Shown: one piece after another, positions 1 to 10,003 of the stretch | Layout: the number at the start of each line of letters is the position of its first letter | Numbering within the stretch: the stretch's first letter is position 1 | NCBI GenBank assembly: GCA_029204225.1 | Contig: CM055092.1 | Span: 99,399,460-99,463,459, forward strand | Direction: 5' to 3' | Length of the DNA stretch: 64,000 nt | DNA from: Diphasiastrum complanatum | Taxonomy: Eukaryota > Streptophyta > Lycopodiopsida > Lycopodiales > Lycopodiaceae | The notes under the pieces: generated by a model | The model's input: the letters and a program-made list of their open reading frames with translations, nothing else | What the model was told of the DNA's origin: nothing | The model's database searches: none | Position numbers and translations under genes: made by a program

Positions 1-702
1 TTTTTCTCGAGAATGAGAGTATCTGCCAATAGCAAGATTTCCGAATTCTTCTAATTGTATCGGAAGAAGAGTGCCATCAAATAATTCTTGTACTAATTTG
101 ACATCTTCCTCCGAATCGTTCCTTAATCTGATCTCTCGAAAGAATCGTGCTGAATGCTGTAAATAATTACACTTAGATATACAAATTTTGTACAAAAAAT
201 AAGGTCTTTGCTGCAAATGTGCCGAACTGTCGATAAGAATATGTACACAATAATTTATAAGCACGGGACCTTCGTTCAATCTTGCATGACTGTGTTTGAT
301 TTCTGCAAAAATATTCAGCAAAATTGCGCTCCCAGTCAATGTAGATCTCATATAGTTTCAGGGATACGCCATATTTATATTGATCAGCAAACCCGCATTG
401 TCCGATGCTGCTAGTGTCCGCACGCTCCGTTGGTTTGTACAGTTCGAATTGACAGTGTCGTCTCCAAAATTGTCGTGTTCGATCGTCGACCTCCAAAATT
501 GTAGTTCTTTGATTCGAATATATTCTAAAGCATACATACAGGTTGATCCTATATACAATTCGACTGACCCGAATGGACAGACTTTAAACTTGCCCTGTAG
601 GATTGCCCAGCATAAGCATCCTTTCTGCTCTATGTCTAACTGGTCCCATAACCAGAGAAATTCGTCCTTTTCCCACTCAATTTTCCAATCGTCGAAGGGC
701 AA
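1..702 (-). pseudogene. Extra coding region downstream of gypsy pol, distal part (runs off the left edge)
   Basis: One minus-strand frame stays open from about 702 to the window edge, broken only by a TGA near 358-360. The translation starts with an aromatic, acidic stretch (FDDWKIEWEKDEFLWLWDQL) and later contains FFREIRLRNDSEEDVKLVQE before leaving the window. I recognise no family and see no membrane segment or zinc motif. It lies downstream of the family-A integrase on the same strand, where Athila-type plant elements carry an extra (env-like) ORF. That position, not similarity, is the reason for the assignment. A minority view is a separate intron-bearing gene, since some breaks fall beside GT/AG dinucleotides. 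Confidence 0.4.
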
Positions 703-723
703 TGCCTACTGTGCCTGGTAGCA

Positions 724-1949
724 TCAAATAATCGACATGCCATTGCAATTCGATGTTAGGTGATGAGGCGTCCATTTCCAAAATTTCTTTGAAAAAACTT
801 TGAAACGTTCAGCACATACCTTCGACTGATTTCTTTTTGTGCGCTTTGCCTTTGGTGGTACTTCTGTCGTTTCATGCGAATGAAGTGTAATCGCGAAGTT
901 CTGATCATCGAGCTGCTGCTTGAAAGTTGTTACTTCTTTTTGCAGGTCTGATATTTGCACTAATGCCTGTGCATACTCCAAATGATCAGCAACTCCCGAA
1001 CAAGCTGTTACAGATTTAAGTTCGTTGACAGCTGTTCGATTGTGTCCCAGAGCCTTTGTATATTCGGTATGTGCATCTGGCCCGGTACAACCTCCGATTG
1101 CCGACAACTCCTTCAGCTCTGCTAACTCCTCTTCGAGTAGAGCTTTGTCGTCTTCGAGGGGTTGCAGAAAATCGATGCGAAAATTTTCGAGCATCTGATC
1201 TCGAAGTGTATTCAGCTTCATAGGATCAATTTGTGCAGTACCCGAAGTGCTGCATAGTGTAAGGCAGTTTCTGCCTTTATTTTCTTCAGGGCAGATTCTT
1301 GAAGTGATATCTGCAACTTTTCATTAGCAGATTTGACCTTCTCATGCTCCCATCTGCAAAGCATGAAAGAATCTCTGCACTTCTGCAAATTTGGCATCAA
1401 TCGCCTTGTTTGTCGCTTTCAAAGAATCATTTTCGTGGGTCAAATGGTTGAACTTGTCGACCCAATGATTGATTTCGCTCAAGCAACTTCGCGGTTGTCT
1501 GCTTCGAGCGTTTCGATTCGAGTCTTCGACTCGTCGATTTTCTCTTTCATCTCATCTGATGTTTTGAATAATTGCATCATTCCTCGTTGGATATTCATAT
1601 CATACCTTCGAACTTCTTGTATGATTTGTCTGGCCCCCTCAGAAAGATCACCCAACCCTTGATTCTGAAATGCATTAGGGTCTTCTTCTGATTTGGTGGT
1701 GTCTTCATCCGCAGCTTTACTTTTGTCCTGCCCCGGTTCTGTAATAATTTCGAGAGATGGTGGGCTCGGACTCTCCTGCGAATGAGCTTGTGCAGCACTG
1801 TCGTCCTGCATAGGCTCAGTTTGTGAAGCTTCATATCTTACTGGTTCTGAGCCAGTGCTAGGCTCCTTTTGAGTTGCTTCCTCTGTGATTTCCATGGCTG
1901 TTGCTGCAATACTTGGAGTAGCTGACTGCAGAAGGCTTGAGAAATCCAC
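724..1949 (-). pseudogene. Extra coding region, middle part: charged coiled-coil protein, frameshifted
   Basis: Open pieces at 1949-1479, 1400-1218 and 1221-724 follow one another on the minus strand in shifting frames. The first piece is low-complexity and acidic (many S, P, E, T), then becomes helical (DEMKEKIDESKTRIETLEAD). The following pieces are rich in L, E, K and A with heptad-like spacing (DDKALLEEELAELKELSAIG) and end in a basic patch (KAKRTKRNQSK). A coiled-coil structural protein is the safest description. No catalytic motif is visible. At least two frame breaks separate the pieces, so no continuous protein is made unless short introns are spliced out. It lies between the pol gene and the distal piece at 1-702. 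Confidence 0.4.
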
Positions 1950-2751
1950 CTTTGTTGTCGGAACCAGTCTGCCGACTAAGCTATTCTACTCGGCTTCCGT
2001 TAGAATTCCAAGATATTCACAGAGTCGAGAGATATGAGCTCCGACTACTGTGAATTTTTTGTGCTTGACCCACCTCAGAAAAGCTTTGAAGACAATCAGG
2101 CCGAAACAGACGGGATTTCCCTCAAGCGCATCCAGTAAGTAGCCAAAGTTCTGTACTGAAATAGTTGCATCAGCATCAGTGATGAACAGGACTTGATTGG
2201 CATACTTACAAAGCAGCTTCAGCTGAGTGTCCCTTCGTCATCGAGATTTTGTATCCCTTGCCTGGGGACATAGCAGTTTGCTAGGAAGTATTTTGTTTCC
2301 TCCACAGCATCCTTGGAAGTTGAATTACAGACTCCATCAGTCGGTAATCCCAAGGGCTGTAGAGAAAATTCTTTCATTGATCAAGCAGGCGGTGTTGCGC
2401 AGTTTGACCTTGAAATCAACATCAGTGACTTCGTGAATAGAATTCACGAATTCTTCACTGACGTTGGTTAGCACAATAGAGGGGTCCACCTTCATGTTAC
2501 CCAACCGGCAACGGTCCAACAAGGACTGAATCGACGCCAGCCGAATAGAGGCGCGAACCTTCCATGATATGGCGCTGCTTGAACTCGTATCCATATTTGT
2601 CGGATGGTTGTGTGCAAGAATCGCAATCGTAGAAGAGGAAAATGGATCGCAAGTAAGCACAAAGGAAAATTTGAAAGTGTAAGAGTAAAAAATTAGAAGG
2701 TAAGGGGTTTATGGTAACAAAGGATGGAAGAAGAGGATGGTGACGTGGCAT
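1950..2751 (-). pseudogene. Extra coding region, proximal part, unknown domain
   Basis: The frame at 2660-2337 (VDFKVKLRNTACLINERIFS) ends at a TGA. One base out of phase, the translation resumes with a plausible globular sequence (DAVEETKYFLANCYVPRQG, then FGLIVFKAFLRWVKHKKFTV near 2050-2120). It runs into the acidic piece at 1949. The mix of hydrophobic and charged segments looks like a folded domain that I do not recognise. With the two distal pieces it makes a coding stretch of at least 2.7 kb after integrase. One stop and one shift show that it is decayed, or that it is interrupted by an intron I cannot place. Confidence 0.35.
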
Positions 2752-2884
2752 AGTTGATTTGACAACTGTAAACCTATACTTAAGGCGGTATCTAACAAAA
2801 TCTTCATGACGGCGGTGAAAGTTAACATGATAAGTATCTTAAGACCGTTTGAATTTAAGAGAGTAATAAATGAGTAATTAAGTC

Positions 2885-2980
2885 GATAAGTAAATAAATA
2901 AATAAACAAATAAAAATAAATAAATAAATAAGTAATATAAATAAATAAATAAAAATAAAAAATAAATAAATATTAATAAA
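2885..2980. repeat. TAAA-type microsatellite
   Basis: An A/T-only stretch of imperfect TAAA/TAAAA units, interrupted by a few C and G bases, lies just past the 3' end of the gypsy pol frame. Confidence 0.8.
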
Positions 2981-3003
2981 TACGCAAATAAGACTCGAAT
3001 GAT

Positions 3004-3090
3004 GTTTGGATGATAGTATTCGAAGGATGTTCGGGTGGTATTCGAATGAATGATCGGATGATATTCGAATGAATGATCGGATGATATTCG
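3004..3090. repeat. Short tandem repeat around GAATGATCGGATGATATTC
   Basis: Two and a half imperfect copies of a roughly 26-bp unit with core ATTCGAATGAATGATCGG are followed by ATTCG and the pol stop region. The unit is rich in TTCGAA, like the rest of the family-A element, so it is probably part of that element. Confidence 0.6.
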
Positions 3091-5152
3091 TTAAATAAAA
3101 TATTTCTTGAGTCTGGAGCCGTTAATACGTGTAGGTAGGAGTTCTCCTTCGAGTGACTCAAGTTGTACCGAACCATTCTCGAATACTTCGATTACTTTGT
3201 ACGGTCCCAACCATTTCATATGAAGTTTTCCTGGAAACTTTTGGTGACGACTATCATAAACAAGGGCAAAGTCATTGGTCTTAAGATCGCAGATCTTAAG
3301 TGTAAAATCATATTTAATCTTTCGTTGCTCCTGAATTTTCTTTGTAAGTTCGAGTGAACGTGTTCGAGCTTCCGAAAGTTCTTCGATAATCAATAACCGT
3401 TCGTTGGTACAGTCTGCCTCTGTCCGTTCTGCTTGTATTCGGAAGGTAGGTATTTCAAATTCGATAGGCAGGATTGGATGCATTCCGTACGTAAGATAAT
3501 AAGGAGTCTGTTGAGTAGTGATCTTTTCAGTGTTTCTATATGCCCAGAGAACAGAGGGTAACTTTTGATCCCAGTCTGTAGCATGTGCAACAGAAATTTT
3601 ATTAAGGATCTTACATAATATGCCATTTGCTCTCTCTGTTAACCCATTAGCTTTCGGATTATAAGGTGTTGTCTTCCTATGTTTGATCTGGAAATAATTT
3701 GTCAGGTGTCGAATTGTTTCATTCAGAAAGTGTGTTCCTCGATCACTGACAAGTTCTAAAGGACAACCATATCGTGTAATAATAGATTTGAAAAGAAAAG
3801 CTGCGACAGTCTTCGAGTCGTTTCGTTTCGTTCCTTCAGCTTCCACATTCTTTGTCGCATAATCCTTTGCTACCAAGATATATCGACACTTGGTGTGTCG
3901 GGTTACTGGTTTGATTGGCCCGACAAAGTCGATCCCCCATTTTTCGAATGGTGCGAGCGGTAAAATTGGTGTCAATGGCCAATTCATTGCTTTTGTTGGT
4001 TTACCAGACCTTTGGCATGGATCACAAGATCGAATATAGATAGAGACATCTTTAAACATAGTAGGCCACCAATACTTGGCATTTAATATCTTTTTAACAG
4101 TGTTTTTGAGGGCAAAGTGACCTCCGGCATCTTCCGAATGTAAGTCTTGGATGACTTTTGAAATTTGTTCGGCTTCAAGACACCTTCTTAATTGATTATC
4201 AGCACCAAGTTTATACAGGATATTATTGATAATTGTATATGGTGCAACTTTGTATTGAAACACTGTTTTCTTCTCCAAGTCATATCCATCAGGATATATC
4301 TGATCTTTGAGATAATCAATAATATCAGAATAAAAAGAATTCGATGAAGATAACTCGAACAAATTTTCATCTGGGAAATCGTCATTCAATGGGTTTTCAA
4401 TTTTTCCAGTGCTTATTCGTGAAAGGTAATCCGCATTGGTATGGTATTTCCCTTGGCGAAGTTCAACTGTATAAGTGAATTCTTGTAATAACAGAACCCA
4501 GCGAGCTATTTGTCCTGATAAATCTGGTTTGTTTACTAGATATTTCAGAGCATAGTGATCCACATGGAAAATAAAAGCATACCCCAGCAAATAATGCCGA
4601 AATTTCTTGACTGTAAATATCATTCCAAGTGCTTCTCGTTCTGTCGCCGAATAATTCTTCTCCGAAGAACTGAGTTGTCGACTAGCATAATATATTGGAT
4701 ATTCTTTCTTCCGTTCGTCCTTCTGGCTTAGACATACACCAATAGCGAATGCTGACACATCCACATAACAATGAAATATAATTGACCAATTAGGTGGTCT
4801 TAAGATCGGTGCATTGATCAGTTTCTGTTTGAGATTTTCGAAAGCTTTTTGGTGTTCTTCTGTCCAAAGATACACCACTTCTTTCTTTAATAATTGAGTA
4901 AGTGCTGCAGATATTGAGGCATGATTCTGGATAAACCTTCGATAATAACCGACATGTCCCAAAAAGGCTCCAAGTTCGCGAAGATTTGTTGGTATAAGCA
5001 AATTCCGTATTACTTCGACTTTATCTTTGTCGACCTCGATCCCTCGATTGGATATTCTGTGTCCTAGAAGAATGCCTTCTCTCATTCCGAAGAAACATTT
5101 TTCGGGATGGAGTGACAGACAAGTGTCTCGACACTTGTGTAAGGTTAGCTTC
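3091..5152 (-). pseudogene. Ty3/gypsy pol C-terminal half: RT end, RNase H, integrase (family A)
   Basis: The frame is open from the LTR junction at 5152 to the stop at 3091 (about 687 codons). It begins in the RT thumb (SLHPEKCFFGMREG), then has RNase H with its acidic residues in YVDVSAFAIG, TEREALGM and HVDHYALKYL. Integrase follows: an HHCC zinc finger (HSEDAGGHF to CDPCQ) and a DDE core with D in WGIDFVG, D in LVSDRGTHF and E in GLTERANG. No chromodomain is seen. These enzymes degrade the RNA template and insert the cDNA. The frame lacks gag, protease and the RT palm, which lie in the arms to the right. The open frame continues upstream into antisense LTR, so its first ~45 codons are not pol. 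Coding integrity suggests a young copy. Confidence 0.9.
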
Positions 5153-6371
5153 TGTGAAGATGTGTATTTATTAAACAACGAATATACATCCGAATGAAGC
5201 AATATATATTCACATAAGAAGACAAGAGCTGGATACATATATAATGAAGGGACCTGCCTATATTTTTCGCGACATACTAAATATCGCATATAAAGGACAA
5301 GTCCTCAGCAATGAAGCGACATCTACAACAACCCTTAAATAAAGACACTTACATGAAACGACTCGATTCGAATCGACAATTCTAACTATAGTAATCTAAA
5401 CTCAGGGTTAGATACATCTTTGCGGTATAATCTACATATGTGTCAGATATATATTGGTTAACCTTATTCAGTAAAGTGACACGCCTCTAATTTATAAAGA
5501 CGTGATTGTTCGCTCTGAAGATGATAAAGAGAAGACACGATTCAGTCTTACTCACCAGGAGATATAGTTTATGTATTCGCTGAGAGATAAAAGTTTATGT
5601 ACTTGTGAGAGATCTTCTGAAGTACTCTAACAATCTTTCTTATATAAATCTATCTCTGGTCAGACAGTTGCATAAGTACATTACAGTCTATGTTGTGTAT
5701 CCGTAAAAGTGTTCTAACGAACTGTCTTAAAACTAACTTATTCGTTCATTCGAATATTTGTTTGACACTCGAATACTTGTTCGATACCCGAATAACGTTT
5801 ATCATCAGAAGTCTATCTCAGTCATCGATAGAAAAGTATGTATACAACTGAATTGATAGTCCCTGTCTGAAGAATTGAGATAAGATATCTGTATTCTGAA
5901 TATCTCCGAACATATGTTTCTAACATATTCGAAGATTATACAAGAGATTTAACTCTGAGGAGAACACTAGTTGTTGAGGACTACTGTTTAACTTTTGTTA
6001 ATCCAAGAATAAGATTAACTTATGATCACTGATGAACGAATACATCGAAATCAATCCGAATTCTTGCCGACACCTTAATCAGATAGAGTGGAGTACATTC
6101 GTACTACTCTGATAACAATTCTCCTGTAGAACGCCAATTCTTCGATTCGAAAGAGAAGACTGATATTCCGATTTTAAATATTCATTTATCCATTAAGTAA
6201 TCCAGGTTACTTAACCCAAATGTCTGTTTGACAACCAGACTAATTCTCCGTTTTATATCATACGAATAAGTCAGAACAATATCAACATTATACCATAAAG
6301 AAGCTATCCTCTTGGCGATTCGACATTAAATACTACAAAACTATACCAAATACAATTGGTTTTCCACGACA
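5153..6371 (+). mobile_element. LTR of gypsy family A, arm 1
   Basis: It starts at TGTGAAGATG, a terminus confirmed because the same sequence ends the opposite arm at 14762 before the flanks diverge. The 3' end is placed at ACGACA, 16 bp before the primer site, and is less certain because no second LTR in the same orientation is available. At about 1.2 kb it is a long LTR rich in TTCGAA. The five bases before it are GCTTC, which belong to the RT gene of the adjoining minus-strand element. Confidence 0.75.
5641..5648 (+). promoter_or_regulatory. Candidate LTR TATA box, arm 1
   Basis: TATATAAA lies about 490 bp into the LTR, a plausible position for the U3/R promoter. Transcription from it would enter the palindrome. 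Confidence 0.45.
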
Positions 6372-6387
6372 TAAAAAAACCAAATTT

Positions 6388-6405
6388 TGGCGCCGTTGCC
6401 GGGAT
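6388..6405 (+). other. Primer-binding site, tRNA-Asp type, arm 1
   Basis: TGGCGCCGTTGCCGGGAT is the sequence known from Athila-type plant gypsy elements as complementary to the 3' end of tRNA-Asp. It would prime minus-strand DNA synthesis. Compared with arm 2 it has lost one G from the G-run. Confidence 0.8.
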
Positions 6406-6462
6406 AGCCAAAAACAAACATGTTGATATAAAACTGACAAAATCATCGTCATTAATAAGTAT

Positions 6463-9400
6463 ATGTCAGACAGAGCTTCCCGACTCGAAAGATATCGAAA
6501 GATTCGAGAAGATTTTTTCAGAAATTTATCTGGAAGTTCTGATAGAGCTGAAACTTATTCGGATTTGTTAAAACCAGTTGCCAAACTAAAACCGAATATG
6601 GAAGGCCCTGCACCCCGACTTTCTTCAATTTCGAAGATCAGATACGATTATTTCAAAGGAACAACCTCAGATGATGCGGACAATTATGTTTCGCAGTTCG
6701 AATCAATTGCGAACGCGAATAATGAAGGTTCGGAGGCGGACAAACTGAGGATTTTTCCTGGTCTTCTCAGAAAACAAGCACGCATATGGTACAGCCAAGT
6801 CGAACCAGGACGAGTGGCTACCTGGTTGCTGCTGAAAGATGCGTTTCTACACCAATTTAGAGAAATTGGTTATTCATCCAGAGTACTCGGCAGACTCAAC
6901 AACATAGAGAAGAAGAGTCGAGAATCTCTGAGAAGGTATACTTGTAAGGTCAAGAATCTTATTGGAAAACTAACTGGAGTATACCCCGTTGCGATGCAGA
7001 TTGAATGGTTTCTGTCAGGTTTACCACCGAGTATAAATCGATACTGCAGACAAGGTGATACGACTACCTTAGCAGCAGTCATTGCAAGTGCTGAAAACTA
7101 TGAGACTTCTAAGCTTGCTCAGAAGAGAAAATCAACTAGACGAAGTCGAAAGTCTAAGCATGTTTCCAGTGGCAGTGAAGAGGATTCGAAGTCTGAATCC
7201 AGTTCCAGTTCCTCCAGTTCAGAATCCGAATTACACGACTCATCCGACTCTGAGACTGATGAGAGAGAACGAAGTAGTAAACGAAAACCCAAACGAAAGG
7301 ACGATAAAAATTCGGAGATGAAGCCAACAACATCAAAGGTCGAAAAGATTTGGAGGAGAGATCTTGCAGATATTAACAAAAGATTCAACGATCTAAAAGT
7401 TCAGATTTCAGAGGTTGCTGACAAGAGACCGAAATCATCTTCTTCCAATTCAGGACTATGGTGTACGAGGTGCGGTGCATCAGGACATTCGAAGGAAGAT
7501 TGCAGAACAGTGAATATATCTTACGTTGAAGATCCAACACATGAGGTGCTGTTTATTTTTCAGAATAATGATACAACAACAAATTTTGTTCAAGGCACGA
7601 CTACACCGTTCCAGCAATCCAAACCCAAATTCGGACCGAAAAGATATAATCCACCCGAATTTGTAACATCAACAACAAAGACTTCGAATTTTCCAAGACC
7701 AATTTCGGGCAATTGTTACAATTGTGGAGAACCAGGACATTTTTCACCAGACTGTCCGCAACCACGGAAGCCAATTGGGTATGTACCTCTCTGTTCGAAT
7801 TGTAAAGAACCAGGCCACAAATATCCTGATTGTCCCCAACCACAGAGGCCAAGACCTAAATACCAGTATGTAGCGACACCTGCTGCAATGGTAGACTCGA
7901 AAGGAAAAGTTTCGGCAGATGCGGTTATACAAAAAATTGACCTTGTGGAAAACCAATCAACGAGGACAACTGACCAATCTTGGCCAAGTGATATGGAAAC
8001 AATATTCAAAGTAAATACGAGGAGTTCTTCGAAAGATGACTCGAAAACCAACTCGAAAGGTTCCTCGAAGAAACGCAGAAAATCATCTAAGAAGAAGGGA
8101 ACGAATAAATCCCTAACAAAAGAAGATATTAAAGATGATCCCGACTATGATCGAAATGCTAAAAATTTGTTTTCAAAAGATATATCTATAGAAGCGAAAG
8201 AAATAATTGAAGAAGAACTACAAAGAGCAGCTACAGAAAGGAAAGTCAAATTCGAAGACGGGAACGAATCAATTCATAAAACCAAACTGTCGGAAGCCAT
8301 GATTGACAAGCCGATATCGAAGACGAAAGATTATGATATCGTAACTGATATTGGTTTTCTTCGTCCAAATATCACATTCGAACAATTGTTGGCAGACAAT
8401 ACTTACTATCGCAGGCAGTTAAAAGGACTTTCTACTCCAAAGAAGAAGAAAAGAAATCCCTTGCCAGAATTAGGAGTATTATCTATTGATTTGGGAGATC
8501 TTGGCGCACCGGAAATCGACATTACTATTAAGGGATGCTTAATCGAACATGTGCCGATTGATTCAGGTTCCAGCGTCAATATTATTATTGAAGAAACTGC
8601 TCACGCTCTGGGTTTGACAGATATTCGACCAACCAACCGAAATATCAAGTTGGCAGACTCAACACGACGAAAGCCTGTCGGAGAGCTGGAGAATGTTACT
8701 GTGTATATACAAGCCAAGCCTTTTACCATGAATTTTATTGTTATCAAACCAATGGGTTTGCCTTCTTACTCTGTGCTAATCGGAAGGCCGTGGCTGTATC
8801 AGTCAAATGCTAGTGTTCATTGGAAGTCTAGGGAATTAAGATTTCAAACTGGCGAGACCAATAATCGTGGAAAACCAGCAGAGGAGATCATTACCTGGAA
8901 TAAAGATAGATACGAAGGCGAAACTCCTATGACCGACACTAGCTATACTTCGGAAAATTCTTCTTATGCACTAAATATCTTCTCTAATGTTTCAGATGTC
9001 GAAGTTAAATTTTTCGAATGCTATGAGAATGATAACAAATCAGATAATGCAGAAGAATTCATCGATGTTTGCAACACAGAACTAGATGAACTAGTTATTA
9101 TTGAAGACGAATCAACAGATTCGTACGAATCGGACGACTCGGACGAATCAGACGAAGAAATTGAAAATAAGAATCAGTCTGTCGACACGAACATATCTAT
9201 GGAGACAGCAATGCGCGAAATTCATGGATATTCAAAGTCTAGTATGACAGAAGGTATGATTTTACCTGATTCAACAGAGCAAATTGAACTTGCACCGGGC
9301 AGATGTGTCCATGTTGCAAAGTCCTTGGGAGAAACTGAGTTATCTAAATACACTGAATTGCTTAAAGAGTATCAGGACGTCTTTGCATGGTCGCTTGATG

Positions 9401-9999
9401 ACTTAAAAGGAATTCCTGCCGAATATGGTGAACATCGAATTGATGTAAAGGAGAACGCTATTCCTGTTCGTCAGAGACAGTATCGACTTAATCCAAAGTA
9501 CTCTTTAATGGTAAAAGACGAACTCAACAAATATCTAAAAGCAGGAATTATTTATCATGTCTTAAGTAGCGAATGGGTGTCACCTATTGTGGTAGTACCA
9601 AAGAAGAAAACTGGCAAGATTCGTATATGCCAGGACTTTCGAAAGCTCAATGCAGCTACACAGAAAGATCATCATCCGTTACCATTCACTGATTCTATTC
9701 TGGATCAGGTAGCTGGACAAGAACGATATAGTTTCTGTGATGGTTTTTCAGGCTATAATCAAGTTAGAATGCGGAAGGAGGATAAAGCGAAAACCACATT
9801 CACCACCGATTGGGGCACTTATGCCTACAATAGAATGCCCTTTGGTCTCTGTAATGCGCCGGCGACTTTTCAACGAATTATGATGCTGATTTTTGCCGCG
9901 TTTTTACGATTTTTTCTCGAAATATTTATTGACGACTTCTGTGTATATAGCGATAGCAAATCTCATATCCAGAAACTGAAGCTGTCGTGGAAAAACTGA
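6463..9999 (+). CDS. gag-protease-RT polyprotein of family A, truncated (arm 1)
   Basis: This is an open frame of 1178 codons. Residues 1-230 are a gag capsid-type region (YVSQFESIANANNEGSEADK, IWYSQVEPGRVATWLLLKD). A Ser/Glu-rich linker follows, then three CCHC zinc knuckles (CTRCGASGHSKEDC, CYNCGEPGHFSPDC, CSNCKEPGHKYPDC). Protease is marked by PIDSGSSVNI at about residue 705. RT starts near residue 1000 (ICQDFRKLNAAT, FCDGFSGYNQVRM, MPFGLCNAPATFQ) and reaches the catalytic box as FIDDFCVYS. The frame then stops in the spacer, so the RT thumb, RNase H and integrase are missing. The ATG at 6463 directly follows the primer site and leader. An internal acidic stretch (YESDDSDESDEE) separates protease and RT. 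It is intact as a frame but defective as an element. Confidence 0.9.
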   Translation: MSDRASRLERYRKIREDFFRNLSGSSDRAETYSDLLKPVAKLKPNMEGPAPRLSSISKIRYDYFKGTTSDDADNYVSQFESIANANNEGSEADKLRIFPGLLRKQARIWYSQVEPGRVATWLLLKDAFLHQFREIGYSSRVLGRLNNIEKKSRESLRRYTCKVKNLIGKLTGVYPVAMQIEWFLSGLPPSINRYCRQGDTTTLAAVIASAENYETSKLAQKRKSTRRSRKSKHVSSGSEEDSKSESSSSSSSSESELHDSSDSETDERERSSKRKPKRKDDKNSEMKPTTSKVEKIWRRDLADINKRFNDLKVQISEVADKRPKSSSSNSGLWCTRCGASGHSKEDCRTVNISYVEDPTHEVLFIFQNNDTTTNFVQGTTTPFQQSKPKFGPKRYNPPEFVTSTTKTSNFPRPISGNCYNCGEPGHFSPDCPQPRKPIGYVPLCSNCKEPGHKYPDCPQPQRPRPKYQYVATPAAMVDSKGKVSADAVIQKIDLVENQSTRTTDQSWPSDMETIFKVNTRSSSKDDSKTNSKGSSKKRRKSSKKKGTNKSLTKEDIKDDPDYDRNAKNLFSKDISIEAKEIIEEELQRAATERKVKFEDGNESIHKTKLSEAMIDKPISKTKDYDIVTDIGFLRPNITFEQLLADNTYYRRQLKGLSTPKKKKRNPLPELGVLSIDLGDLGAPEIDITIKGCLIEHVPIDSGSSVNIIIEETAHALGLTDIRPTNRNIKLADSTRRKPVGELENVTVYIQAKPFTMNFIVIKPMGLPSYSVLIGRPWLYQSNASVHWKSRELRFQTGETNNRGKPAEEIITWNKDRYEGETPMTDTSYTSENSSYALNIFSNVSDVEVKFFECYENDNKSDNAEEFIDVCNTELDELVIIEDESTDSYESDDSDESDEEIENKNQSVDTNISMETAMREIHGYSKSSMTEGMILPDSTEQIELAPGRCVHVAKSLGETELSKYTELLKEYQDVFAWSLDDLKGIPAEYGEHRIDVKENAIPVRQRQYRLNPKYSLMVKDELNKYLKAGIIYHVLSSEWVSPIVVVPKKKTGKIRICQDFRKLNAATQKDHHPLPFTDSILDQVAGQERYSFCDGFSGYNQVRMRKEDKAKTTFTTDWGTYAYNRMPFGLCNAPATFQRIMMLIFAAFLRFFLEIFIDDFCVYSDSKSHIQKLKLSWKN

Positions 10000-10003
10000 A
10001 GCT
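9911..10003. other. Spacer of the inverted repeat
   Basis: The first two thirds continue the RT gene of arm 1, including FIDDFCVYS. Arm 2 has lost this section. The end holds two imperfect copies of AAACTGAAGCT, each followed by a TCGT. The second copy abuts the start of arm 2. RT coding in the spacer breaks off exactly at GAAGCT, the same bases with which the minus-strand pol resumes at the LTR junction near 5147-5152. Confidence 0.85.

Noticed and set aside
1..2751. Retroviral-type envelope gene downstream of pol.
   Set aside because: The position fits, but there is no signal peptide, no transmembrane segment and no cleavage or fusion motif. The sequence looks coiled-coil and cytosolic.
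5153..5289. N-terminal 45 codons of the long minus-strand pol frame as part of the protein.
   Set aside because: They are the antisense of the LTR of arm 1. The pol homology begins only at the junction.
7119..8051. Several antisense frames of 60-111 codons inside gag (and their mirror images at 11863-12832).
   Set aside because: They are shadows of the gag frame, repeated in the mirror arm only because the arms are identical.
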